DNA of 64,000 bases from Sipunculus nudus (GCA_026874595.1 CM049312.1:32067956-32131955); one strand, 5' to 3'. Counted from the first letter of the stretch, positions 1 to 12,465 are shown. Notes: a model not told the origin generated them from the sequence alone. Translations and numbers: made by a program.

Positions 1-29
1 GAACGTCATCAAAGAATATTAACAAATGT

Positions 30-125
30 ATAGTCACTTGTGCACGAATGAACTTGGAAGTATGGGCCGAAAAAAGTGAATGCGAACACGGTTTTGGGAG
101 CATGGCGGAGGCTGCTTGTATGCAA
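30..125 (+). repeat. TATGGGCCGAA dispersed repeat, copy 1
   Basis: GAAGTATGGGCCGAAAAAAG, TGAATGCGAACACGGTTTTG and GAGCATGGCGGAGGCTGC are shared with copies at 20885, 42093 and 44727. The element may begin outside the window. Confidence 0.5.
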
Positions 126-3026
126 TGCAAATGTCCAGTTGTTACATATGTTATTCACAATGTATGAAATCAGATGGTATCTGGATTAACTTCAAGACCA
201 GCCAATAAGTTTCTCCAACGTTCAAAAAGAGAACATTCGTGATACACTCTGGTAAATTAAAAATAAAATATATGACCTTTTCGTAGCATTTTTTCTTTTC
301 AACTTCTTTTCTGCATTGCTCTTAGATATCCGCCATATACTTTCTCTTTCATTTTCCACATTCCATGTTGTGTTTTGTCTTCCTACTTTCACTTTTTCTT
401 TCCCTTATTGGTACTTCCCGAGACATGTCACACAGTAAATATCGCATTAGGACCTCTCTCAGGTGCGGTTCCAGAGGGGAGGGGGTTTTATCTCGTGACT
501 TGTTAAGCCTTCATCCACAGGACGGGGTGGTTTATATATAGGGGTTGATGACTTTATTTCAATATTTATACTTAGTTAAAACGTTTTGTTTTGTGGACCT
601 ACTTACGTCGCCCCGAATGTAAAACAATCGATCCCCCTCTTTCTTTTATTTTTTCTTTCTTCCGCTATAACTGTTTGCGCTAGATTACTAATGTGGCTGA
701 TTTTCAAAAGCTGAAATTTGACACAATATTATTCCTAGTTTACAGATTTACGCCTGATATTGACCTTACATCCAAGGTCATACACTCCATAGCCGTTTCC
801 CCATTATCGCTCGGTTGAAAAAAAAGGGGGGGGGGGCTCCTGTAATTGTTTGGCGACTGCACATATGTACTTAATTTTGTTTAAAATACCTGGATTACGC
901 AAAAAAATATGTTGAACTACTGGGAAGAACTACTTAAATTACGGTGCGGATGAATATTAAGGGGTGGATCCAGTAGGATTATTTTGTTTTGGCGGATGTA
1001 TACGCTCTACTGAGTGCCTTCCTTGTTTTATGATATTGTGTCCTGTACATTTAACATTGTGTTAGGTTCATCTCCCTTATTATATGTGTCACATATCAGT
1101 GAATTATTCCTGACCAGAGAGAAAGAATTCGTGATTAATAACTAATGCATTAGGTCGCCATCTTTGAACAGGAAACGGTAAAAAATCAAACACTCTAATC
1201 CTGGAATAAAATTACAGCTCAGTAGGGCATCATGGTAATAGGAACGATTATTTTATATTGTTGATTCATAACCTTCGGAGCATTTCTGTTATCGAAACAT
1301 CATAAATGGCATATGAAACAAATTACATGTACTTTATTTAAACATTCTGGGACCAACATGTAGAGCTAACGGGCGATTTTCCCAATGAAAATTTACCGGA
1401 ACAAAATACGTTAATTATTCCATTAGCAGTAGGAATTTTAAAACGTGTCAGACACCATGAAATAGGGCAAATGGACGACAGTTAGTTGTTGAATCCATTT
1501 TAATTATACCTTTGTCATATAAAATGTTACATAATTCTACAAGTGCTCATTCACACAGATTGACCCTGAACTAGAAAGATACAAGTGATATTAGCGGCAG
1601 TTCATTTATTCGGTGGAACAATGATTTATTCGGGGACACCTGACTGTTTAGGAAGATAATTCTGATACACTGTTAGTGACACAAAAAGTAACCTATCCTG
1701 TGCAGTGTAAATAATCAAAACGCACAAGTTTCCCTTATCAAAATGAAGGCACCTGCTTCCAGCTCAACCAAACACAGGTTTTACTGATTTGCACTCCCGA
1801 TGCAATCGTGTAATAACTGGAGGAGAAATGAAGTGTAAATAATATTAAAATTTAATGTTCTTGGTCCGTTTTGGACAAAATTAATTTTTGCTAAATATTT
1901 TTGGCTTGTCATATTGTATTTAACCTAATCATGAACAGGAAACGGTCTGGTATTTACGATCTACATTAAAATCAATATCGAAAGCGTCTATTGTTATCAA
2001 AACTTTAGTATTGTTTATCGTATAAAGTTGAAAACCATGGCAAGAAAGAAGAATAGTTTCATATCCAGGAAATTGGTGTCGCTCTTGATGAAAGATATTT
2101 CATATAGCGACCATTCAAAGTAACATTAAAAAAAACATGCCTTATTACTTTTGCATGGGTTGCACTTCCTGTTTGAGAAAGAGTAAAATATTCTTTCTGC
2201 ATATTATTATGGGTTATTATCAAGGTTAGAGCCCGGAGCTCTGTTAGCCACACGAATGCGGCTGGCTTGTACAAAAAACTGCTGACTCTAGTAGTAAACC
2301 GAGTTTCGTGGCTCGACTCAGCTTGCAAAATGTCGGCTGGCTTAAACTGACCTGAAAGAGTATTTATTGACGATGTTACAAAGAATCTTAACAAGTTATC
2401 TGTATAAAGTGTGACATATTGCATTCATTTTACACTTAAATAGCTTGTGATAAAATAAATAACAAAATCTTTCGGGCATTCATAATTGTAAAAGATTTAT
2501 CTTTTTGTATTTTTTTTTCTCAAGCCAACATGAGCTACACGAAATCGGCTCACTTTGGCCTAATGAAATATCGGCGACGCCTGCTGATAAACTCGGTTCG
2601 GCTCGGCTTAATCTAAACTCAGCTGCCGGCGGCGCAAAATGGCGGCGGCGCCTTGCAGCAGTTAAGGTAATTCCATGCCACGCCTTAAAATCTCCCTAAG
2701 ATGTCCACCTGCGGGACCAATTGAAGTGGTCATGTTAGCCAGAGTTATGATTATTTATGATTACTTATATTATTCCGAAACCAAAAACGTGTCCGTCTTA
2801 GTTTGATGGTCGGGTCGTGTTTGTGGGGTGGTGGTCAGGCAAGATTTCACTGTTTTTGCTATGGCTATATGTTATGGCCATATGATATTCAGTTCCCAAA
2901 ATCCACTTGCCTCCGGGTGAGTGTTTCGAAATCATGATTCAAAGAGAGTATCGAAATCATGATTCAAAGGAAAAAAAAAATGTATGACAAAATGTATGAC
3001 ACACTCATACCAAGTTGCAGTATAAT
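126..3026. other. Intergenic, no gene recognised
   Basis: AT-rich DNA. An A8G11 run lies at 818-836. A small GC-rich spot at 2580-2660 includes ATGGCGGCGGCG, but its frame closes after eight codons. The minus-strand ORF at 2059-2424 has no recognisable motif or splice context. Confidence 0.6.
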
Positions 3027-3526
3027 AAATAGGGACAAAATCAGGAGTTACATCATGCCTATTTCACGTTGTCAGTTCAGTTTTGTATTATCCAAACGTT
3101 TTCCAGCAAAACCATCCCAACACACGGGCCGAGTACCTCGCATACGGCTGTTTAACACCTTGTTATGACTCTGCGTGTTGGTAAACATAGTCCACGTGTG
3201 TCTGTTTACCATAACATGGCCACATGACCGGGGTCCAATTGTGAGCCGCAACACATGGTGTTTCAGCCAGCGGGAACACGTATAACATTTGTTGGTCAAA
3301 GTCACTCAGGCCATCTCCTGATTGATATGTGTTGTTTCTTCGTGATGCGCACGGCCCCAGTCGCTGTGTTGATGTTGACACCAATGATCGCGCCCGGTCC
3401 ACTGTTTGTAACACTCGTTTACCGGAGTAAGCAAACGGTTTCAAGGCAATATTTTTGAAGGTAGATAGGGAATAAGCTATTTTTCGTTTTCATTCAACAT
3501 GCATTATAGATGATTGGGTCCCTTTA
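3027..3526 (+). mobile_element. TIR element, TAAAGGGAC family, copy 1
   Basis: About 500 bp, collinear with 7422-7913 and in part 30380-30676. The ends are imperfect inverted repeats: left AGGGACAAAATCAG, and right, read in reverse, TTAAAGGGACCCAATCA. The interior has the shared core GCGCCCGG...CACTCGTTTAC and CAAACGGTTTCAAGGCAAT. There is no transposase ORF; the short ORFs here are not conserved between copies. It is a non-autonomous DNA element (MITE). Confidence 0.65.
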
Positions 3527-4569
3527 AGGATGTAATTAATCTGCCAGTAAAAAGCATTCGTGTGTAAATTCGTATTTTCGAAAGTCAAACTACTAAATAT
3601 GTGAAAATATGTAAAACAACTAAATATATGAATCGGTGAGCACATGAAGCTCTGCGTGAAAAATATCCCACTTATAATCCTGTTGCTTAGCCGTATATAT
3701 TTCGGCCTATTTTTACACATTTGAATTTATTTTATCAGATCTAACGCTTTTTCTTCCCTCTGGGTTTTCTTTTACATACGGATAAATAAGGGCAAGAATT
3801 GTTATCAGATGGGAGGTACTAATAAAAAAAAATATATCACTCCCTTTTTCTGAAATAGGCCAGTCCATATCATATATTTTAAAAATTTAGCATCCTGCCC
3901 GTTTAAATAGAAAATTCAAAACGCATAATTTTCCAGTTGTGGCAGCTGTTGGTTGTGTCCGCCAGCCAGCTACGACTGACTAATCATCCCCTGGACGCTC
4001 ATGAATATCAGATAAGACTACGTGACCTTTGCCGATACATCCATATAATACCCATGACCGGACTCAACCTTGGTGTTTAGCTCGGACCAAATGGGACACT
4101 GACCGTTCGTCCGGCACCTGTTTGACATGGCTGTCCGAGTCAACAAATTACTGATGAAATGTTCGATGCCATTCCATCGACGAGACCACAGTCCGAGGCC
4201 TCACACTTCACTCATGCTGCGAGTTGATTAGGACTGAACATTATCTGCAGAACATCCCTTGGGAACCATATTGGTGGAGCTGGTTGACCTCTGTAACCTT
4301 TTACATGACATGTTTATTGTCCTATATGAAATGCGAGAAATTATTTTTAGTATAATACCAATTTAGCTGAACAACATGGTTTCTCGAAAATTCCATTGTA
4401 CTTTATCATTTGAGTTAATACCATTTCAATTTTTATTTCATTTAAATTCCATTAAAATTCCATTTTAATATAAAATGAGAACATTTATTTTATATTTAAG
4501 TTTAATGCAATATTTTTATAGATATGAAATATGAAGTATCAGCTCCAATTCCGATAATGGAGATATATA
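3527..4569. other. Intergenic, no gene recognised
   Basis: AT-rich, with a moderately GC-rich stretch at 3940-4290 that has no ORF of note. Confidence 0.6.
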
Positions 4570-4662
4570 TAGTGTTACGAAACCTAATATCAACAGATCA
4601 CGTATGCGTTATGAACACAAATTTTGTAATGGAGATAAAAAAAATCAGATTCTGTAACACTA
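4570..4662. mobile_element. Short TIR unit TAGTGTTAC (93 bp)
   Basis: TAGTGTTACGAAAC at 4570 is mirrored by TTCTGTAACACTA ending at 4662, with a 9-bp perfect core. It is short and AT-rich inside, possibly a decayed MITE. It is given little weight because only one copy was found. Confidence 0.3.
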
Positions 4663-4821
4663 GGTAGCGTGAAATGTCTAGGGGAATGAATCAAGAAGTC
4701 AGTGTTTTTTTGTTAACAAATAACTATAATTTATTCTTAAAGCAACCGTAACAATACAATACACTAAATCAATACAATTATACAGTAAAACAGCGATATA
4801 ACAACAAATCAACGACTGAAA

Positions 4822-6042
4822 ATGCCCGATATAGAATCTATAGTCCAAGCCGCAAAAAGTGCTTGGATTCCAAGAATACTACAAAATAAGTACAAAGCAT
4901 CTTGCTTTCTACGTTTTTTTCTTAGCCAGATTGGTCTCGATTTAACAACAGTGTTACAGACAAATGTTACAAACGAGAAAGAATTACAGGATTTTGCCTA
5001 TTTACCACTTTTTTATAGACAGATGATTTTTAGTTATAATAACTGTAATAAATTACTTCCATTTAGTAAAATGACACCAGATAAAATATTAAGCCAGTTC
5101 ATTTGGGGAAATAAAAACATTTTATATAAAGGAAAGCCCCTTCTTTTAAAGCATGGGTTAGCGCAAATATAACGCGCCTTCATGACTTAATAATAAATTC
5201 AAAATTCATTTCAGAGAAAGAAATTCTGAACAGACTTAAAGATACTAGAAACTGGATTACTGAATATTCTATTCTTCAAAATATGTTGAAAAAAATATTT
5301 AAATATATTAATAAAGAGGTCGAAACGACTAAATTGAGCACTAAAAACGAAATTTCAATATTTACAGGGAATAAAACCGTTAACATTGATAAACAAAAAC
5401 ATTTTTTCTATAATTTATTGATAAATAAAAAATGTCATTTGCCAATTTCACACACAAAATTGAAGAAAATTTTTGACATAGATTATATAATACCATGGGG
5501 TACTATTTATAAAGTAAAGGTCGAAAAATTTCCATACCGAAAAATTGCAGAATTTAACTATAAATTATTAAATAACTTAATCCCATGCAGCGCTAAACAA
5601 GCAAAATGGGATAACAATGCAAAGCAACACTGTGATTTGTGGGGGGCTCTGGATGATGTTTCCCATATGTTTTTTTTTCTGTCAAACAGTAAAGCCGATT
5701 TGGTCTGTTATAAATCGTGCGTTAAAAGTAAGTATAGGTTGGAAACATTTGATGTTGGGTTACAAAATATCAATTGGGCTAAATAGAAATATTATATTTA
5801 TTAACAATTATATCAGTATCGTTAAATATGCAATTTTTAAGGCACAGATGAACGCAAAGATAAATGCACTGCTGATAAACCATACTGATATTGTAAAATA
5901 TGTGTTGCGTGACTTGTATTTTCATTTGAATATACAGTGTGTAATAAAGAAAATGTATGTAAATCAAAAGGAAATAAATTTGTTGATTGAAAGAATAAGC
6001 AAAGGTGGTATCGATGATGAAAAAGACTCAATTGAATATTAA
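4822..6042 (+). mobile_element. 5'-truncated, frameshifted LINE ORF2 C-terminus (L1/Tx1-like)
   Basis: Three pieces of one reading, in different frames, give the region after the reverse transcriptase of an L1/Tx1-like non-LTR element. The first begins MPDIESIVQAAKSAWIPRIL and contains QFIWGNKNILYKGKPLLLKH (to about 5155). After a shift it reads VSANITRLHDL and ISEKEILNRL, then YNYKLLNNLIPC-like text in the 5283 ORF. After a second shift at the T-run 5670-5678 it reads FFFCQTVKPIWSVINRAL to the end at 6042. The C-terminal zinc knuckle C-x2-C..H..C is present but its second Cys is Trp (TGG, 5640-5642). The element is truncated at its 5' end, as LINEs often are, and the frameshifts make it dead. 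No clear poly(A) tail was seen; a solo LTR starts about 90 bp downstream. Confidence 0.8.
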
Positions 6043-6133
6043 TCATGAAAATGAATATTTATGCTACTGAGATACCACAAAGAGGGCAAATAAAAAACAA
6101 GCCAAATAAATACAATCACACAGATAAAAATAA

Positions 6134-6691
6134 TGTATGTGCACAGTACCTGGATATCAACACCGTCACCACGATAAGTTCTTAAAATGTATAGTCTCGG
6201 AAAATGACAGTCCAGTGTAAAGTTCTTGTAACAATCCAGAAAGTAAACTGAAGTCCAAATGCATAAAATCCATGAGAAAGTCTTAGAAAAGCTATAATTG
6301 CCGCATTCGTCGGATAAGGCCCTAGAAACTGACACACGCTTCTGTGTCCGCTGGAATCTGCTCCCCTCACTCTCTGCCCGTTCTAAAACACCGCCCCTTT
6401 ATATACCCTCACACTTCAAGCCGAAAATTTTCCACTTCTCGAATAGTCTTAAGGATCCTACACAACACAGTAAGCATAGGTTTCAGGAATTCTCTAGAAA
6501 AACAGCGCTGTGTGTATCTCTTCATACCAGGCTCATCACGTGACCTACGACCAGACGTGAAAGCCCAAGGCTTACATGACAACGAGAGTTCAACCAGTAC
6601 GGATTAAACAGAGAATTTAATACGCGGCCAGACACGAGTGCAACAACAGGAGTTACGCCCGTGTCACATAATAAAAAGAGCGCCTGTAACA
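6134..6691 (-). mobile_element. Solo LTR-like unit (558 bp), TG..CA ends, 4-bp ATAA flanks
   Basis: Read on the minus strand the unit starts TGTTACAGGC (6691) and ends GCACATACA (6134), so it has canonical TG...CA ends. Identical ATAA tetramers flank it at 6130-6133 and 6692-6695. A TATA box, TATATAAAGG, lies at 6405-6396 (minus), about midway, followed by a purine- and G-rich stretch, as in a U3/R promoter. It is more GC-rich than its flanks. No primer-binding site, gag or pol is adjacent, so it would be a solo LTR, probably of a Ty3/gypsy-like element. Alternatively the unit extends further, since a TGGTATCTCAGTAGC stretch resembling a primer-binding site lies at about 6077-6063 (minus). 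The tetramer is AT-rich and could be coincidence. Confidence 0.5.
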
Positions 6692-6695
6692 ATAA

Positions 6696-7421
6696 TATAT
6701 CAGTGATTACCAATGCCATGCAGGTTCAGTTTGTTCGCAGGTTTGTTTAACTGTCTTAAATTAACATCATTCAATGAAGGAATACAAAAAAACCCCGAAT
6801 GAATCGATTTTCACAAGACATTTTTGATATGTGGGATATAGTAGTGTAAGACATAGCGCTATTTCGGCCCTCATACAAAATAGAGTCTCCTTCCAGTGCC
6901 TTTACATTATTAATATGGAGGTCCGTTATATATGACTCTATAAGGCTGAAAATATTTTCGTCATTTTTGACAGCGCCGACTGGAACGCTGTCACTTGAAA
7001 TAAACTGGATCAACCGTTAGATATGTTTGCGTACTTTCTAACAACACCTACCATATTTCCGTTTAACTCAGCATATTGGTAAATCCCCATGCATGTGTGT
7101 TGAATTTCTAATTGAATTTCGCATGCATTAACACAATCATAATCGAACGCGATACTAGACGATAGCCAACTTTTAGATGACACAGTCATTGACCTGTTAC
7201 CATTCACCTTAATTAAACTTTGTTTGTGAGCTGAAATGTATTATTTTGTGTTAATTCATCACTCGTTGCCTAACATTATGATTACCTGTTGTTTTCCACG
7301 GCATTGAGGCAATAGGATGGAGAGTCGTTGCAATGCGTTCCCGAGTATGGCTTGTGTCACGACTCTAGTACGGGATTTCAAGCCTACTGAGTCGTGTATT
7401 CACGGCCAGGGAAGACCAAGA
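6696..7421. other. Intergenic with two adjoining minus-strand ORFs
   Basis: Minus-strand ORFs at 7207-7010 and 7013-6771 adjoin. The first contains DYDCVNACEIQLEIQHTCMG, which has PAN-like Cys spacing. They are not joined by convincing splice sites and are listed as a lead only. Confidence 0.4.
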
Positions 7422-7913
7422 TAAAGGGACATAATCAGATGCTATATTATTCCTATTATTTCACACTATCAGTTCAGTTTTGCTTTATACAAAAGTTTCC
7501 CAGTAAAACCATTCCATCACACAGCCTCATTTCCTCGCATTCGACTGTTTAATGCCTTTGCTTGTTGGTAAACATAGTCTGTTTACCATAACAAGACCGC
7601 GTAGCCGGAGGTCCAATTAAGGGACAGCACGCGGTTTTTCAGCCAGCGGGAACATGTATTACACTTTTGAACCAAGTCAGTCAGGGCATCTCCTGATTGG
7701 CACGTGTTGTGGCTCCGCGCAACACACGGCCCAACGCACTGTGGTTATGTTTACATCTGCGATCGCGCCCGGTTCACTGTTGTTAACACTCGTTTACAAG
7801 AGTGAGCAAACGGTTTCAAGGCAATATTTTGGCAGGTACAGATTTATTTTAAAGGGAAGAAGCTATTTATCGTGTTAACTCAACATGCTTTATAGGTGAT
7901 TGGGCCTCTTCAA
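7422..7913 (+). mobile_element. TIR element, TAAAGGGAC family, copy 2
   Basis: About 490 bp, alignable end to end with copy 1. It begins TAAAGGGACATAATCAG and ends TGATTGGGCCTCTTCAA, whose reverse complement resembles the start. The core GCGATCGCGCCCGGTTCACT is better preserved than in copy 1. It has no coding potential. The orientation is the same as the other two copies. Confidence 0.65.
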
Positions 7914-9329
7914 ATGTTTGTGTGGACCTGGATAAAGTGACAGATCAAGTTTGATAGTTTGGACTTAGCGTGTTACTCAGTTGAGGCAAATGTTATTACC
8001 ATTATGTTTTTCACGTAATTAAGAGTGCTGACTACGGTGATATTAAAATCCTCTAACACTGGTACAAGCAGATCTGAGACTTGCTAATGTACCACTGGGA
8101 TTGAGGTTTTAATTACTCTTTTGACAGATGATGGGTTAAGTCAGTGCTTTAGTCACGTGACCGGGTTAATCGATTGGAAATCTTTCGCATTCAGTTCTCC
8201 ATCTACCATTGCCATATTAGGAAACATCATAACGCAATTATCAAACAATCCCAAATGATCATTAAAAGAATGCACAGCCTGAAAAGTTAATTAGCATTAT
8301 AAAGCTTATCCAAACGCATCCAGTCCAACTTAAATCAATGTAAGCTCCATCCCCGGCTACATTATGCTTCGCCCTGTCCTTCTTGTTGTGACATTGAAGA
8401 CCTTGTATTTCTTTAATTTAAATGTCGAATGAATAATAACATATTATCGAACAAAGAAAAACAACAAAATTGTCATTTTATAACCGACGATATTGTGGGC
8501 TCGTTTTGGTATTATTACGAGAGGTTGGTGCTCCCATTAAACTTTTCTCCGATTTTTTAAAAAATTTTATGCAGGCCCCACACGTTTGGGTTTTTTTTCT
8601 ACAGTTTTAAGTAACCGCAGGCATTTGTGGCGTAGGATTAGCCCTACACATGTGACCGACATATACTTGTTTAGAACAAGTACAATTGTCTATAATTGTC
8701 TCAGACTTTTTGCAACCACGCCACATACCTTGTGACTTGATAATATAGCGGCCACCACATATTAGCTTTCTTCGTGTTATCACCGCGTTTTCAAATTCCA
8801 AAAATGTCTCTGATCAGATACCTGTCACTAGAAATGTCATGAAAGCGCATGTTTTCTCTTGCAAAAAATCATCTGTACTCTATAGAAGCTGTTTATGTTT
8901 TTAACAGTGAACTTTATCGATAAATATTCCTGGCTCGTGTAATGAAACTACTAAAGGGGTTTGCTAAGTGAGAGTTATTTGGACAACAAAAGGTCAAGTT
9001 TATGTAGCTCTGAAAGTGCCAACACTGGTTTATCAACACGTCCATCGTTCGACGCTTTTTCTGTCTAAAATAAATTGATTTTAACAAAATGTGGTAAAGA
9101 AGATTCTCACGAAAGGAATGGATGAAAAGATAGGGTTAATTCATTATTCTTTCTTCATGGGAAAAACAAACGATTTGGTTTGGCGGAGGAATGTGCTCTT
9201 ACAGTGCTGACTTCCGAGCTTCAGTACACCCACACATCCACTCTAGTTTCTGAATAGGAACAAATGCCGTGCGCCTGACTATTAACCAGCTATTCACTTA
9301 CCCTTTCTGTATAATTTATGTAATTAATG
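7914..9329. other. Intergenic, no gene recognised
   Basis: AT-rich. A Cys-bearing minus-strand ORF (8801-8607) contains a strong donor-like AAG|GTATGT near 8727 but no matching acceptor or family. Confidence 0.5.
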
Positions 9330-9650
9330 GCTTACTTTGGGCACATATTAATGAACTGAAGGTAATTCCTGTTGAAGAAAAGTTTTTTTATAACGTCTCT
9401 TTGAAGGATGTATGCTTATATTCAAGCATGTTTATAAACACGGTTGGCCTACATTCGTCAGTGCTGACATAAAGAAAAACCATGTAACCTTAGGTGTTTT
9501 GTTTCATATTTACGGAAGGTAAAAGGCTACGTCACTTGAGGCAAACCGCCCTTGTCAAAACGCGTTCGTCTGGCCTGACCTTAATAGCCTCGATGAATTT
9601 ATTAAGATTTTGTTCGCGGGTCCCCCGCATGTTATAAACAAAACCTGTGC
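9330..9650 (+). mobile_element. Decayed LINE-like 3' coding remnant, copy 1
   Basis: It carries AAGGTAATTCCTGTTGAAGA and GAAAAACCATGTAACCTTAG, both shared with 36290-36430, and the first also with 47905. In frame pieces it reads INELKVIPVEEKFFYNVS, then KKNHVTLG, then PCQNAFVWPDLN and DEFIKILFAG, which look like the segment after a LINE reverse transcriptase. Stops and shifts interrupt it. The family is not assigned. Confidence 0.4.
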
Positions 9651-10348
9651 GAGTGGGATTTGCTTTTTTTCTGGAATATTTTTTTATAAAAAAAAGGTTC
9701 AAAGTATATAATCTTTAGTTAATAGATGACAGATATCGGCTCCTTTAAATGCACTCAAAGTCTTCCCTTAGCACCTAAACCTGATTTATGCGTTGGTCCC
9801 AGTGTGTTGTGTTATTTTGAAGCTTTTGTACATCGGCATTTTGATTGTCTAAAGTTAACTAATAAAGGGCCTGTGTAGTGTGCACGTCAAAACTCGATCT
9901 CAGCCCGTCCAAACACCAGACAAAGTCACGAAATCTGTGCAGAGCTTCTGGGCAAGTGCTGTCACGTGATCGTGCCGAGCTAGATGCTCAGCCCTAACTT
10001 TTAGGCCACATATAAAGAAAAATTTGTTCTGAGAGCTATGGGAACAACAAAAAATGTAGTGCAAGCGCATGTTTTTTCTTTTTTTTTTACCGTTTGAGAA
10101 TATTACTTGAAATTTTGCATCTTCTCGGAAAAATATTAATGTTTACTTCAAATCTTGAAAGAGTGCATGTAACACAAAATCTAGTTTTAATAAGCTTACG
10201 ACACTGTAACTATATAAAATTTTTTTATTACCAAGCCTCTCAAATACAATCAACAAAGCTTATTAGTTACAGTCTGAACAACATGTATACTTGTGAAATC
10301 AATTACAAAATATAAAACCTTAAACGTAATTGTAATCAGAAAATTGAA
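9651..10348. other. Intergenic, no gene recognised
   Basis: Homopolymer-rich AT sequence and a short moderately GC-rich segment near 9900-9990. Confidence 0.6.
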
Positions 10349-10526
10349 ATTGCATTGTGCATCCTGCACAAATTTAAACATGCGACATCCACTCTCATTG
10401 GTTTGATTACACCGGGACACGAGCTCTCATTGGTCTGATTCTTGGCCCTATGCCAGAATTGGTGTTGTCAGACCAACGAGAGCGGGTGTCGTATGTTTTA
10501 AATGTGAGCTGGATGCACAGTGCAAT
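10349..10526. mobile_element. Foldback element, ATGCGACATCC family, copy 1
   Basis: 178 bp forming one long hairpin. The left arm starts ATTGCATTGTGCATCC and contains TTTAAACATGCGACATCCAC and TCTCATTGGT. The right arm contains ACCAACGAGAGCGGGTGTCG, ATGTTTTAAAT and GGATGCACAGTGCAAT, the reverse complement of the left with few mismatches over about 55 bp. An inner direct copy of GCTCTCATTGGTCTGATT lies in the loop. It has no coding capacity. Confidence 0.7.
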
Positions 10527-11599
10527 ATCAGTGGTTTAAAAAACTCTATGCGCTCCCTGATGTTCCTGCCCAGAGAACCTTGCCATAGAAAGCAGCGCTT
10601 GGTCGAAAGGATGTCTGGAATCATTGCAGTGTATAACCGCTGCGTAAGTAACGTACGAGAAACGGGAGCGGGGAGTCCCTAGAACAAATTATTTTCTTGG
10701 CGTGGCCTTATCGACCAAACACTTGAATTACAGTTGACTCTGTTTGAGCACTCAGTCCGGCCTTGTTGTTGATCTATTGTCATGACATTGAGGACTGTCG
10801 TGTTTCCAGGACACGGATTTTATTTTAAGCCCTTTTATTTTAAGTCAATTTTTAATGTATAAATTACAGAAAATCCGTATACAATATTATGCCTATAAAC
10901 ACACACACACACATATACATAAGCACATATGTCCTCATGCGGCTCAATCCTGTTGTTGACCATCACCAAATCCTGATGTGGCCTACCAATAATTTCTCTT
11001 TGTTCAGTTAGAATCATGAGTGAGTGTATATGGACTGCTATTTCATTGTTTATGTCTATCAGTCAAGTTGTCCTGACGTGGCACCCCATCAAGTACGCCA
11101 CATCAGTTAGAAGTGTTATCCATCCGAAGAAAAGGGGTGTTACATGACACATAAACACTTTTAGTATACGGGATTAACAACAGACAGAGATTCACTTTTC
11201 CTAAATTTATTATACAGTATAAACGTCTTGATATAAACTACCTGATGGGAGATATTTTTTATTCCCCCCCCCCACCCAGAGTTGTAAAAAAAATCGGGAT
11301 AAAATGGCTTTCGGACATACCTATTTCACTTAAAATGTTTCTATAAAACGTCTATTTTGTATCGGTGTCAAAATGAATATTCAAAACAAATTATTTTTCT
11401 TAATTCTGTATTGTATTATGCGACAATACCAAACAACCTTCTCAAAACACAACTACACAATTTTATAAACTGTGCTTTACTCTAAGCTATGAATTATGCT
11501 GTATAAAGCAGTATATACTATGAAGCTTAACGTTTGAGTTTAGGTTGATGTATACAATTAGTGAAATGCGAAAATCATTAGATCGCTTTCCTCTGCACT

Positions 11600-11602
<3 letters not shown>

Positions 11603-11647
<45 letters not shown>
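11603..11647. repeat. (AT)n microsatellite
   Basis: About 22 uninterrupted AT units. Confidence 0.98.
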
Positions 11648-11649
<2 letters not shown>

Positions 11650-12465
11650 AGAATGGCTATTGTTGAAAGGAAATATTATTGGGCTGGGTTGTTATCACGG
11701 CATATGCAAGCCGATCAAAGAAACCACCATAAAAGTAACAGTTCTGTTAAAACTGTCATAATACATATATATTTATTGGACGTAAACGTTAACATCACAG
11801 AGACCAAGAAGCGGCAGATTAGAGGGTTCTTGCTCTCATCTTTATAGATGTATAAATAAATCACATTGCAACCTTCCTGATGATAGCAACAGCTCCATAA
11901 ATTCAAAAGAAAGAATAAAAAAGCTTGATCAGTGCTCGGCAGGTGGCCTCCGCGCGCGCTGCTGTCATGACAACGCTATGTGATCTTTTATTTAGCGACA
12001 GAGGCCCTCACACTGGGTTTAATTAAAAACACTATCATAGCCTGCGTTGAGATGAAATTACCAATTATCAATTCTCTGTATGTCTTCAGCGGGTACGCGG
12101 ATATTCTAAAATCCTCACGATAAAAAAAAACACAGAACAGTTGTCATATCAATAGCTACTTGAAGCTACATGCTATATCTTATATTAAAAATAAAAGAAT
12201 ATCCGTTAGAAAAGAAAAAGAATGGTCCAAGTCCCCCTGTCGTTCTCTCTCAGACACACACACAAGCAAAAAGGTAATAGATGTGCCCTTATACACTAAT
12301 TCTAGTACTGCCACTTGTACTACAACAATTACTACGACTACAACAAAAATTAAGTAAAAATCATAATCATACAGAACAGATGTATTGTCAATCAAGTGGC
12401 ATTCTACCTGCAGTGCTTCATGTTTAAGCATGAAAATATGCATGGATATACACAAATATACTATT

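Noticed and set aside
2505-2699. GC-rich ATGGCGGCGGCG start-like site
   Set aside because: The frame opened by that ATG stops after eight codons, and no donor precedes the stop.
11545-11847. ORF through (AT)n
   Set aside because: An IYIY run encoded by a microsatellite. The same applies to 31742-31966, 42230-42505 and 21593-21931.
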